Shown here piece by piece: positions 22,508 through 34,576 of a stretch of DNA of 64,000 nucleotides. The stretch covers positions 23,396 to 87,395 of the forward strand of contig JAUCBJ010005574.1 in the NCBI GenBank assembly GCA_032718475.1. Reading direction: 5' to 3'. This DNA comes from Nemertoderma westbladi. Taxonomy: Eukaryota > Xenacoelomorpha > Nemertodermatida > Nemertodermatidae. Below the pieces are notes generated by a model. The model was given only the letters and a program-made list of their open reading frames with translations, did not search any database and was not told the DNA's origin. Numbering within the stretch: the first letter of the stretch is position 1; each line of letters opens with the position of its first letter. The translations under genes and the position numbers were made by a program.

Positions 22508-22882
22508 TTGCACGCGTCATACTGGCTAACAGGGGGCTATTGTATATATATATATAAAATAAACAGGTAAAACCTCGAGACTTAAACCCTACAAACTAAC
22601 AAAAAACATAGAATCAGTGACATTAACGCCCAAAATAGTACTCAGCCACTAGGGCCATCAAAAACCACAAAACAATACAAACAAACAACAACATAAATAA
22701 AAAACCATCACACCTCATCAGCTGAACAAAGGATTACCCAAAGCCTATCTATATTGCACCAATGACCTACTATACTCCGAACTATGTTATCACTCTCCCA
22801 AAACAGACATCAGACCGCAGAACAATGAAACCAAATGGTAAGTGAATCTATGTTACCCAATGGTTTTGAGGTTTATACAGTT
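22508..22882 (+). repeat. 375-bp direct repeat, copy 1
   Basis: Nearly identical to 25199-25574, starting ttgcacgcgtcatactggct and ending in ggtttatacagttgat. It includes a (TA)n run. A diverged inverted relative lies at about 31235-31370. It has no coding capacity; a SINE/MITE or LTR-like repeat is possible, but no diagnostic ends were found. Confidence 0.75.
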
Positions 22883-22885
22883 GAC

Positions 22886-25172
22886 AGTTGATACATTTCT
22901 CTTAGCGCAGTGGGTGTTCAAGAGCACCGAATGCAGACTGGACAGACTGATGAGGTTCTGATTAAGGACATGGGGGGCGGTTGGCGACTCGCCCTCGCTT
23001 CAGCAGATGATAGTGGCAATGGTGGAATTGGTCTATTGATGAATCCAACTGCACATGCAGCATTGGACAAAATAGACCAAATCTCTAACCGCATCATCCA
23101 TTGTCACTTCTCATGTTCTGGAAGACTGGCTAAGAAGTTTTCTAAAGTGGTTCTGATTGTGTGCTACTCTCCAACTAGTGTTGCCCCTGTAGAGGAGGTG
23201 GAAAATTTCTACCATAATCTACAAGCAGCTTCTGATGGAGTGGATCAGCATGCATTCTTAACATTCCTGGGAGACTTTAATGCAAGTCTGCATCAATCAC
23301 CTACATCGCCCTGGGTCTATAGCAATAGTGTTAACCGAAATTCCGTCCATCTTCAGGATTTTATCTCTGGAAATGGATTGTTTTCGGCTGGAACCCAGTT
23401 CAAGAAGCGAACTGGAAAGCTATGGACTCATAGTGGACCCAGTGGTCACAAGACCCAGATAGACCATATTCTGTTTCGTAGGAAATACAGGAGCTCTATA
23501 CAAGACTGTTATGCATTTACACTTCGACCCTTCTCCAGTGATCACCGCCTTATTGTGGCCAAGGTAAGACTTAGTCTGCGTGCTAGCAGAACAACGAAAG
23601 AACCAAGAATGCAGTTAAGGCTGCATCTAGGTCCCTGAATAGGCAGTACTCTGTTAATCTACAGGAGCTAATAAACCAACAGGTTGATGCCATCAATGAT
23701 GCTGATGACAGCAGGCAATCATCCCAGGCATGGAAATCGATCAACTTGCTTACTGGTCGGAAAAGCCAACCAACCACCAAGGTTAAGGCTGAATCACCAG
23801 CCGATCGCCTCAATGGTTGGAAGGCCCACTTTGAAAAGCTCCTCAATAATGACATGGTATTGCCTGATAACTTTATAGAAGTAAAAGTGTCTGAGTCTGT
23901 ACTCCCAGATATTCCCATTGGCGATATCTCCTTTGCAGAAGTGAAGGCTGCTGCAAAGAGCATTAAGTCCAATCGTGCAAGTGGAGTAGATGGTGTTCCC
24001 CCTGAGGTCTATAAAATACCTGAGTGTTTAAAGCTCATCTATCCCATCATTGTAGACATGTACCGAACAACAAGAGTCCCATAAGAAATGAAAACAAATA
24101 AGTTGGTGCCAGTTCCAAAGAAGGGTAACCTAACACTCTATGGTTCTTTTCGGGGAATCTCATTGATCTCGATTGCTGCAAAGCTAGACAATATAATTCT
24201 ATTAAATCGCATCAGGGATCCCATTGAGAGACTGCTCCGTGGAAATCAGAATGGGTTCCGTAAAGGTCGTGGGACCATGGAGCCCATTTTGGCACTTAGA
24301 CGGCTAATTGAAGAGTTATCAAAAAAGAAAGACAGGCATCTGGCTGTTCTCTTTGTTGACTTCTTCAAGGCCTTTGATTCAGTCTCTCGCTCATGCATGT
24401 TCAGCATACTTTCATTATATGGAATTCCTGATGAAATTATTGCAGCAATCAGATCAGTATACGATGGTTCGACAACATTTGTGTTTACTGTTGACGGTGA
24501 CACAGAACCATTTGAAGTGTTATGGGGCGTCCTCCAGGGAGACACACTTGCACCATTCTTGTTCATAATTGTGGTTGACTATGTTCTACGCATGTCCTTA
24601 GATCATCATAATGATGATGGGGTGATGATAACGCCACCTACTAAGTCGAGGAAATCCTGCCAAGTACCTAACTGATCTAGACTTTGCTGATGACTTAGGA
24701 GTACTCTCAGAATCACTAGAGGGAGACCAACGGCTCCTCAGCTCATTAGAACATGCTGCTTCTAGTGTTTGTCTTTTTATTAACTCCAGAAAGACCAAAA
24801 TTTTGATAGTTAACTTTGAAAGTCTTCAGCAAGTTTCTGATCGGATGAGCATAAGCTCAAAGGATGGTATGCTTGAGCATGTGGACGACTTCTGTTACCT
24901 GGGATCATGGATCCGGAAGTCAGGTGAGGACCTTTGAATACGTAAGGGAAAGGCATGGGCAGCCTTGAATAGGCTTCCAGGATTTGGAAGTCACCGAGAA
25001 TTAATCGGAAACTTAAGGTCCGATTATTTAGAGCAGCAGTAGTGCCAGTACTCCTCTATGGGAGTCCATGCTGGGCTCTAACTGCTGAGGAGGCACATTC
25101 ACAATAATGCTACGCCGGGTTCATTGTGTCAAGTACAATGCACACATCTCCAACCAGACACTATATAATAAT
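22886..25172 (+). pseudogene. RTE-like copy 4
   Basis: The endonuclease frame (22910-23600) is intact across VGVQEH, GDFNASL and SSDHRLIVAKV, with six G at 22972-22977 where copy 1 has seven. A deletion of several hundred bases at about 23600 joins RTTK to the pre-RT linker. RT then runs from 23746 with a TAA at about 24082 and a frameshift near 24650, through FADD, to a decayed thumb. The copy ends at about 25170 without the family's 3' terminus. It is flanked by the 375-bp direct repeats. Confidence 0.85.
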
Positions 25173-25198
25173 TATACTATAATTAAATGCGGTCGCGG

Positions 25199-25574
25199 TT
25201 GCACGCGTCATACTGGCTAACAGGGGGCTATTGTATATATATATATAAAATAAACAGGTAAAACCTCGAGACTTAAACCCTACAAACTAACAAAAAACAT
25301 AGAATCAGTGACATTAACGCCCAAAATAGTACTCAGCCACTAGGGCCATCAAAAACCACAAAACAATGCAAACAAACAACAACATAAACAAAAAAACCAT
25401 CACACCTCATCAGCTGAACAAAGGATTACCCAAAGCCTATCTATATTGCACCAATGACCTACTATACTCCGAACTATGTTATCACTCTCCCAAAACAGAC
25501 ATCAGACCGCAGAACAATGAAACCAAATGGTAAGTGAATCTATATTACCCAATGGTTTTGAGGTTTATACAGTT
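25199..25574 (+). repeat. 375-bp direct repeat, copy 2
   Basis: Partner of 22508-22882 in the same orientation. It abuts the inner end of the right inverted-repeat arm. Confidence 0.75.
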
Positions 25575-25576
25575 GA

Positions 25577-27240
25577 TATATAAATATACAGTTGATCCCT
25601 TCCACCCACCACTTCGTTCAATTTTGACAATTCAACATTGATGTAGAAAACTTGGTAATTATTTGAAAACTCGTTGCTACCTTGTGAAATAATTTTGGTT
25701 GCCATGGCAACAAGAAATGACACGATTGGCTGGCAAATTATGGTCTGAACATAGCAACATGTGAGGTACTTGATCCTGAATTGGTTTCTTTTTAAAATGA
25801 TAGTAACCATATTTAAACTGAAGAAACATTATAGGTGATATTATTTTCTTATTACCTAGGTTACAGGACAGCTGCTTTTCCACTTCAATGCCGAATCTAG
25901 AAAAAAACATTTATGGTTAAGGATAATATAATTACAGAGTTTCCTAATTTTGGAACTTTGGGAACACGCAATACGGATACGTTTCCGAAATTTCATAAAT
26001 TCACTGTGCAATTAAGTTTGACGATGTATTTCTTACAGTTGTCATGGTAACTGGGTTTCAAAAAGTGCCCCATCGGATTCTCCGATAGTGATTTGGGTGG
26101 GGTAGGTCAAGGTTAGAATTCCATAGGATTATAGGTAAGGGGTGATTTATGTATGAATTTCTGTTGCCATGGTAAAATGCTCTTTTTATCCAAGTTCCAA
26201 CAACCCGACTTGGGCAGATTTTGGATATGTTGATAAGCATAAAATTTGGGCCTAGAGAATATTAAATTAAATTCTGTTGCAATTTGTCCGAGGTTGAGCC
26301 ATTTTTGACTGGACTAGATGGAGATATTTAACATACGTTGTTATCTCATCAATTTAATTATTATGAGATTTGCATTTACAATTTCCATTACTGCATTATC
26401 TATTATGAAATGAAATATTTAATTTAATAAGATTAAAAACTTTCACAATAAATGCACCAAACCTTATCCCACAACCAGCTGACGTAACCTTGGTGACAAA
26501 CATAAAATGGTGTTTATAAACAATAAACATAAAAACCATTTTCCAAAATTACAGAACTGGGCCTAGCAGACTAGTGGAGTTACGTAATCGCCTACTGGTA
26601 CTGCGATGTGTCGGTGTCCGAGTTGGCCACCATAATGGACGATTCAGCAACTAACGCGCAACGCGCAGACACATTAAGCCAGCGCGAAGGAGTGCGAAGC
26701 TCAATTCCTGTGCCCGTCTGAACCAGCGAATCAGTGTAATTACTGCAGTATCAAATAATTAATTTAAATCTTCCGGAAATACGTTATTCCCACCACCAAA
26801 AATGAAGAATACTGAACCTTACTATATACAGTATATTACGGTACTGTATATATTACTGTATATATAATTTAGTTTCAAATGCTCTGATAAATAATAATTA
26901 ATAAATATTCTAGAATAGAGTAAAAAAAACATTAGAATTATATTGATTTATATCTAAAAATATATACCATAGCATTTTGATAATATCTGTGTAATTTTTG
27001 GATGAAAGTTGTTTTTCAGAGTCGGAATCTGTAGATGAAGGCTGTTTTAGAGAAATCTAGATTACTGTACATTCAAAAGAATAAAGATAAAGCAAACTGA
27101 CATGTTGAATATTGTTAAATATATAATTGTTAATGGCTAGTTGTACTTAAATAAAAAATAAAAAATCCGGCCCTGCCTATGAACTGTCTGAACTATCTTT
27201 TTGCCAAGTTTTGTAATGTTGCTTGAAATTTGAAAATTAG
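25577..27240 (-). repeat. Inverted repeat, right arm
   Basis: Reverse partner of 19660-21455. It lacks much of the part corresponding to about 20920-21390 and has private sequence around 26345-26990. A perfect palindrome GTTGCCATGGCAAC, the form of an RFX X-box, is at 25698-25711, and related sites are near 26039 and 26164. Homology to the left arm resumes near 27017 (tcagagtcggaatctgtaga). Confidence 0.65.
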
Positions 27241-28227
27241 TGGGCTCCGACGTGCTAAATGTTGTATGTTGTATGAATGTTGTATTAAGGGAGATGAAAT
27301 GTATTCATATAACATAACATTAGAAAATGCCGCAGTTATTAGCTCACCAATATTATACATGTGAATATATAATCTGTCTAACCAACAGCAGTTTCGCTTA
27401 ACCAAACAAATATCAAACATAAGTCATTATTACATTACAAATAATGAAATCCGTGCAACTGTATTGCTTCACACTGTATTAAAGAAAAATAGAACAAAAA
27501 AGTCATTTTATAGAACTTGGACTACATGAAAAACCACTTAAAATTAGCTATTGTTAAATTGATAAATTTTTAATAAAACCATCATCAACAACGAGGAACT
27601 ATTACGATGCATTTTATTGTTGTATGCCCGTTATCATTGATGACTGAATGAATATGAATGAATGGGCATGAATAAATGTCGAATTTATTATTATAATTGT
27701 GCAATTAAGAAAAAAATAGCAATCTAGCATCAATCAATCAATCTGACATATTTTTGAATGTTCGTTTTACCATTTTCCCTTATTGTTCAAAATAATATTA
27801 TATTGTTCAAATTAAACTGATAGCCATATTATAATGGCAATATATGTGAGGTTTGATCAAGAAATCGACCTACCGTTGCAAAATATTATTTCACAGAATT
27901 AGAGGTTGAAGTCAAAATAATTAGTACATTTGGTTTTAAAAAATCGAATTTTATTTTATTACTTTTTCTAGAACATAATTTTTTGGTAAATCTGAAACTG
28001 TAAACGAAATTTTCATATCTATTTTAGTTTTGGAGTTATTTGATTTTTTGTAGACCTCACTCATATTGAAATTATTATAAATAAGTGGCCTATTTTTTGT
28101 AAGATAGCTAATACTTTTTCAAAATACTATAATTGTATTTGTCCTACAGGATAATTTTTGCTATGAGTTTTCCAGTTCAGTGATTTCATTTCAATCGTTA
28201 CTTTCCACGGCTGACGGATTATAGACT
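27241..28227. other. AT-rich interval without a gene
   Basis: Nothing codes convincingly. Short runs such as gaatgaatatgaatgaatg near 27640-27665 are simple sequence. Confidence 0.5.
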
Positions 28228-28680
28228 GTCGATCAGTCTGTCTGTCTGTCTGTGTGTCGGTTTATCTGTCAGTCAAAAATTAGGGAAACATGATATCTAA
28301 CAAAATGTTTTGGTTTGGGGATTTTCTTGGAAGGCGATTCCATTTCCAATGTCGATTTATAGGTTTGACGCGATCCTGAATCTAGGAATTCCTGTTAGTC
28401 AGTCTGACTGACTGTGTGTCGGTTTGTCTTTCAAAAATTATGGAAACATGATTTCTAACAAAATGTTTTGTTTTTGGGTGAAATGAAATTACCGACCAAG
28501 AAAACCCAATAATTGTTTGTTAATTTGAGACATTTCTCAATTTTGACAGACAAACAGACAGACAGACCGACAGACAGAGGTACAAACATTAAATAATCAA
28601 TTTTTACCTTATGACAGACAAACAGACAGACAGACCGACAGACAGAGGTACAAACATTAAATAATCAATTTTCACCTTAT
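28228..28680 (-). repeat. gtct-seeded tandem repeats downstream of paralogue B
   Basis: Two units of about 158 bp share gtgtgtcggttt, gtc-rich stretches and acatgat-tctaacaaaatg (28285 and 28443). The second unit leads into the PR/SET duplication. A 68-bp unit (tgacagacaaacagacagac ...) is tandemly duplicated at 28545-28680, while copy A has it once. Confidence 0.7.
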
Positions 28681-30345
28681 ATTTACCACTGTTTGGCTTC
28701 TCTGTGTTACAAATATGACATGTTTGATTTGCCAAAAACCACATAAAACATTAAGAGTAAAATAGTGTTAATATATATTCATAGGACTCATAGTTCCGTA
28801 TGTTTATGTTTAATGGTTCCCAGGTCGATATACTTATGAAGCATTTCAACATATGTTTTTTCACTACCATCTAATTTTTCTTTTGAATATTTATAATCAT
28901 CATTAGTATATTCTCTTGGAGCAACAGCGATTTCATAGATAATATCTTTACTATCTCCATATAATGACAGAGTATCATCTTGTGGGATATTCAAGGTATA
29001 TGTAAGCCTATTCACCTTGTCTTCTAATGCTGCTAGAATATACCAGCTTAGAAGTTCCTCGTTTTCCTCAATATCTCGATACGCTATCATAAATACCCAG
29101 TTCCTTTTCCTAAAGGATCCCAAATTTTGTTCTTTTTCATGTCTTGCTAGGCGGATGTGTCGAGCCCAATTTGCCACTCTTGAGTCAGACACATCAAACA
29201 GCAGATCACTAGTAAGTTTCCATGGCACCCATTCTTCATACTCCTCAGGACTGTATTCAATTTCTCCAAAAACTGCACCATCCACACGAAATATCGTCCC
29301 TGCAGAAATCTTCCTTGTTGCAAAGACCCCAGTAACATTAGAGTCGACTGTAGAATTCCTTAACTCTGTTCCACTTGGCAATGTTTTTAAAACTCTGTCC
29401 TCGGTACCCATTGGAAACGCATCTCCTTCCAACCAATAGATGCTGTTCAACTTGATGGTTTTGAACTTCTTGTTGACGATTTCATGAATATATCCACGTG
29501 GGTTGATAAGTTTTGGAGCGAAGTCAGCATAAACCTTTGTGGGGGCAATGGGTGGCCGGTCTGAATGACATTCAACATTAAAGCCATTCTCCTCATCAGC
29601 TAAACAGTTGTTACTCTGGATTGCTAGCAAATGTTTATCCAATATAACATAAGTTGTGTAGTTTTCTATTGAAGGTAAATTAAAATTATAGAATAAAGCG
29701 TAGCCAATACCATACCAAATCTTCAACTTATCACCAGCTCTAATTGGTTTATAGGCCAGATAGTAAATTCGATTGTTATCGAAAACAGATATAAGATTTT
29801 GCTCTTGTTCAAAATTAGCTGAGTTCACATAACGGCACCAGTTGCTTGTTTCTGGATCTACTGCGTTCAGTGTTAGACGGTTTTCTTCTCCAGGTAAGAC
29901 ATTAAAGAAATCCCACTCCCAGCGGGGGTCTGTGGCAACAGATGGTGGATTGCTACCCATTTCGTATAGAATTCCATCGAATTCAACAAAAGTTCCTTTA
30001 TCTAAATCTATTTTAGCAAAGACACCAAGACCACTGTTTGGTATCATGGATTTCTTTAGTACCAACTGATCTGGTAGAGTTAATTTGTCTCTATTTTCCA
30101 CACCTATCTCGACAGTCTTGTCTGGTAGGAATGTTAACTTTGGTATTATTATGCTTGTGATGCTTCCGTTAACAAATATTAAGAGAATATGCAACACGGC
30201 TTTTATCATTTTAACTATTATCAAAATGTATCTACTGTATACCAACACAACCATTACTTAAATGTGAACTTCGAATTTTAACTTTGTTAAATGTGAAGTT
30301 CGGAATAATTTTTTGTAAATTTTGGAACAATTTTGTAAGCAACAA
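28441..30345 (-). repeat. Segmental duplication, copy B (PR/SET-like gene plus flank)
   Basis: Matches 15139-16925 in the same orientation about 13.3 kb away. Copy B carries an extra 68-bp unit in the 3' flank and extra bases on the 5' side. Confidence 0.75.
28788..30254 (-). CDS. Predicted secreted/membrane protein with two PR/SET-like modules, paralogue B
   Basis: An intact 488-aa intronless frame, about 94% identical to paralogue A. The N-terminal hydrophobic segment (about residues 11-36, MIKAVLHILLIFVNGSITS) is the most divergent part but keeps its character, as expected of a signal peptide or anchor. Module 1 (about 58-182) keeps NWCRYVN and EQNL but reads GDKLKIWYG where A has GDELKIWYG. 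Module 2 (about 288-406) keeps NWARHIR, EQNL and EELLSWY. Most other changes are conservative and no stop or frameshift has appeared, which argues that both copies were under coding constraint after duplication. Substrate and partner are unknown. Confidence 0.85.
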   Translation of the reverse strand: MVVLVYSRYILIIVKMIKAVLHILLIFVNGSITSIIIPKLTFLPDKTVEIGVENRDKLTLPDQLVLKKSMIPNSGLGVFAKIDLDKGTFVEFDGILYEMGSNPPSVATDPRWEWDFFNVLPGEENRLTLNAVDPETSNWCRYVNSANFEQEQNLISVFDNNRIYYLAYKPIRAGDKLKIWYGIGYALFYNFNLPSIENYTTYVILDKHLLAIQSNNCLADEENGFNVECHSDRPPIAPTKVYADFAPKLINPRGYIHEIVNKKFKTIKLNSIYWLEGDAFPMGTEDRVLKTLPSGTELRNSTVDSNVTGVFATRKISAGTIFRVDGAVFGEIEYSPEEYEEWVPWKLTSDLLFDVSDSRVANWARHIRLARHEKEQNLGSFRKRNWVFMIAYRDIEENEELLSWYILAALEDKVNRLTYTLNIPQDDTLSLYGDSKDIIYEIAVAPREYTNDDYKYSKEKLDGSEKTYVEMLHKYIDLGTIKHKHTEL

Positions 30346-31798
30346 ATTTATTTCAGGTCACAGAACTTACGACAAACAATATTAAAATGGATTATATACG
30401 CGATACTTATATACATCGATTATATATTTACTAGAGACGAGCCTAGCGGCCCGTGAAGCAAGTCGTAGGAGACAGTACGAATCAAGTAAACGCTTTTTGT
30501 TCTGTCTGATAATCAATTAGTGTGAGGGTAGTCCCGGTGTTGTACGAAAAATTTTCAAGACAACTTCAAACTATAATTATTATGTTGTAATCATCTAATG
30601 AATTATAAAATTTGTTGTGATTATAGAAGATAGAGAGCAGTTAGCGAAATGATTATTTTATTCTATCGGATAGAGTAGTCAGAGAGGAGTCGAGATGTCA
30701 ATTTATTAATAATAATAATAGCAGTTGTCATGAATTCAATACAATCGCGCACAAGAAGTGATAAGACAAATTCGTTCTTATTTTTGTAATAAATAAAACA
30801 AGTTGAGATGTTTCAATGTAAACCGCGATTAAAAAATTTATACTGTTCAATGTAAACCACGATATTATTATTATAACAGATTTTTATATTTCAAACTATA
30901 ATGTTAGCCTTATGGACTTATGGAGAATCATTATGAGGCTGAGTAAACATTCAGCCTTATAAGCATACAGCCTCCACTTAATGTTGGCACAAAGATTTCA
31001 AAATAAAACAATAATGCGATGAGATCATAGTACAATACACTGTGTAGCCAACACACTGTTTAACTAACAGTCATTTACTGTAGCTTGCACGCCAATTAAT
31101 TAACATTTTCTTACATAATATAGGCTTAGTTATGTGCAGTAAACTACAACCGGTATCATTTAGTGTAAATGGGTAGGATTAGGGTAGGGTTGTGAAACAC
31201 ACATGTGTGTTGAGCAGTTTATTATGTTTGATTTTTGTTTTTGTTTATTTTATATTTTAAGTTTGTTTGATTTTGATGGCCCCAGTGGCTTTGTACTAAT
31301 TTTGGGCCAAATGTCCTGATTCTATATATTTTTTTGTAGTTTGTGGGGTGTAAGTCTCTGATAAAACCTTTGCTATAGGAATTAATTAACATAGCAAGGA
31401 TGCATTGGGATGAGTTATTCAGCTGACTACAAATCTAAACTTGATAATGTTAAGTTCATGATAACATTTTTATTCTGAAAATATAAAAGCACATGCCATT
31501 GAAAATATTATTATTCTTACTATGTTTTCTAAGTAGAAATCCTTATGCATCAATGATTGTGAGGCTTCATATGAAACCACTTTTAGGATTCATCATATTA
31601 TATACTTATTACTGAAGTGGAGCACGACTCCGTTACATATTAAGCTCTACTGTATAAAAGTTTTAAGTAATAGTATAAGGGAAATACTTCAAACAAGTCG
31701 CATACACCGAAAATTAAAATATTCTTCTGAATCGGTAAAAGTAACATGTTGATATTTTTATACTTAAGTATAAAAGTTTAAGTACAGCCATATAGTAT
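30346..31798. other. Non-coding interval with a diverged 375-bp-family repeat
   Basis: No gene. About 31235-31370 is the reverse of part of the 22508-22882 repeat (gatggccccagtggct and tgattctat in the same order). Confidence 0.55.
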
Positions 31799-31875
31799 GT
31801 GGGGCGAGCCACGAAGTTGGCGGAGCCTTAGCGAATTGACACTGTTAGGGGGTGGGTCAATTTATGCAAATAGTT

Positions 31876-33030
<1,155 letters not shown>

Positions 33031-33165
33031 TGAAAATCAGTTCAACAGTCACCCGCTATAGGACTACTTTATGCCTGAAAGTGAATAGATTCTCCCGTCT
33101 CATTGATTTTAATCAGTTTAAGCTGAATCTTGCCATATATTCTGGACCACATGCTGCGTCTTTGT

Positions 33166-33188
33166 GGGGGGGGGGGGGGGGGGGGGGG
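33166..33188 (+). repeat. Poly-G run, 23 bases
   Basis: An uninterrupted G run inside the MITE-like element, one of many G/C homopolymers of 12 bases or more in this window. Confidence 0.95.
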
Positions 33189-33647
33189 AGATTTAATCGG
33201 TCTGCCGCTATACGACGAAATTTCTGAAAGTGAGATCCGTCTCTCATTTCGTTATCCGTTATTCAAGATGAAACTTGGCCGATGTACGTATGTACTATTC
33301 ATCCATAGGCTGTGTCTTTGTGGGGCTGGAGACCCTAATCCATCTTCAGTTCTCACTATACCGCTAGAGTCAGAAATGTCTGAATAGAAATGAAAGAGGT
33401 AAAAAGTGATTAGGCGAAATCTGCTTAAAATTTGCTAATACAGTAATACTTTCGAATTAGTACTTAAATTAAATTTAAGTCACGTGCTGCGCGAAGGCCC
33501 CACTTCGTGTAGGTACTGTATATAGGGAAAATACTTAGTCTCAAGTATCAATTATTAAAACTTTTTTATTATCATATTTATTCATTTTTTGATGGCGTCA
33601 TAATTAACTTGTAAGTAAAACTAACAATAGCTACCGGTAGCCTGTCG

Positions 33648-33725
33648 TCTGTCATATGTTGCATACTGCCACCACCAAGTGGTGAGAGTTCGTTCCCCTT
33701 TTTTTGGAAATAGTAACCTACTGTT
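33648..33725 (+). repeat. Direct repeat flanking the second MITE-like element (left)
   Basis: gcatactgccaccaccaagt, then ggaaatagtaacctac, recurs at about 34364-34432 on the other side of the element. The stretch 33504-33647 holds nothing else recognisable. Confidence 0.65.
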
Positions 33726-33729
33726 GGCT

Positions 33730-34351
33730 GTGGAGCGAGCCACGAAGTGAGCGAAGCCTTAGTATATGGGTACAATTAAGGAGTTGTCTGTCGTCGTCGT
33801 ATGTCGTCGTCGTCGTCGTCTGTTGTCGTAAATTTTTGATCGCTAATAACTCGGTTATTCCTTGATGAAATTACACGAAACTTGGTACGTCTGTAGTCCG
33901 GCATAAGTTTAGAAAGAATCTCAAGTTTGGTCAAAAACGAACGAACGCAACGAGTTTACAGTGGGTACGAGTATCCATCTGCCATAAATCAGCAGTTACT
34001 CTCACAGTTTCGAGACTTTGCACAGTTATAAAGGTTGTTAGTCTCCGTTTAGGGAAATTATTTTAAGACTAAACAGCACGAGCGCAACGAGGCTAATGAA
34101 GGAGAAGAGTATTGTAAAACTAAAAATGCCATACTTAACTTAAATAGCCCTAGTTAGAAGGTTTACAAATGACAATTAAAGTGTATAAGGGCAAACTAAA
34201 ATGGATCTATATTTTTACAACGAGTTTATCACAAACTGATAGCATCGCCTTCGCTCATATATATTTTAGGAAAGACAGTTTTCGCATATCTAATAGAGAT
34301 GATTATAATGTACTTTATAATTTAGGCTCTCGTGTTGCGCGAAGGCCCCAC
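33730..34351 (+). mobile_element. MITE-like element, second copy
   Basis: Left end GTGGAGCGAGCCACGAAG, short gtc microsatellite at about 33787-33828, right end cgcgaaggccccac. It is flanked by direct repeats of about 70-78 bp that share ccaccaccaagtggtg. No coding sequence. Confidence 0.5.
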
Positions 34352-34363
34352 GAACGTGTCCTA

Positions 34364-34432
34364 TGTGGCATACTGCCACCACCAAGTGGTGGGAGTTAGT
34401 TCCTCTATTTTTGGAAATAGTAACCTACCGTT
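34364..34432 (+). repeat. Direct repeat flanking the second MITE-like element (right)
   Basis: Partner of 33648-33725. About 34433-34576 is AT-rich with no gene. Confidence 0.65.
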
Positions 34433-34576
34433 TTTCATTGAAATATGTTAGAAATCGAGGTTATTAAATAGTGTCATGCAACAAATAACAACAATAATTA
34501 TATAATATTATTTAATTAATCTAGCTGGTCTAGAATAATAGCTTACCTGTAGGTAGGTAGGTACATACAGTATGTA

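Noticed and set aside
27193-27420. 75-aa minus-strand frame
   Set aside because: No motif, in AT-rich DNA; expected by chance.
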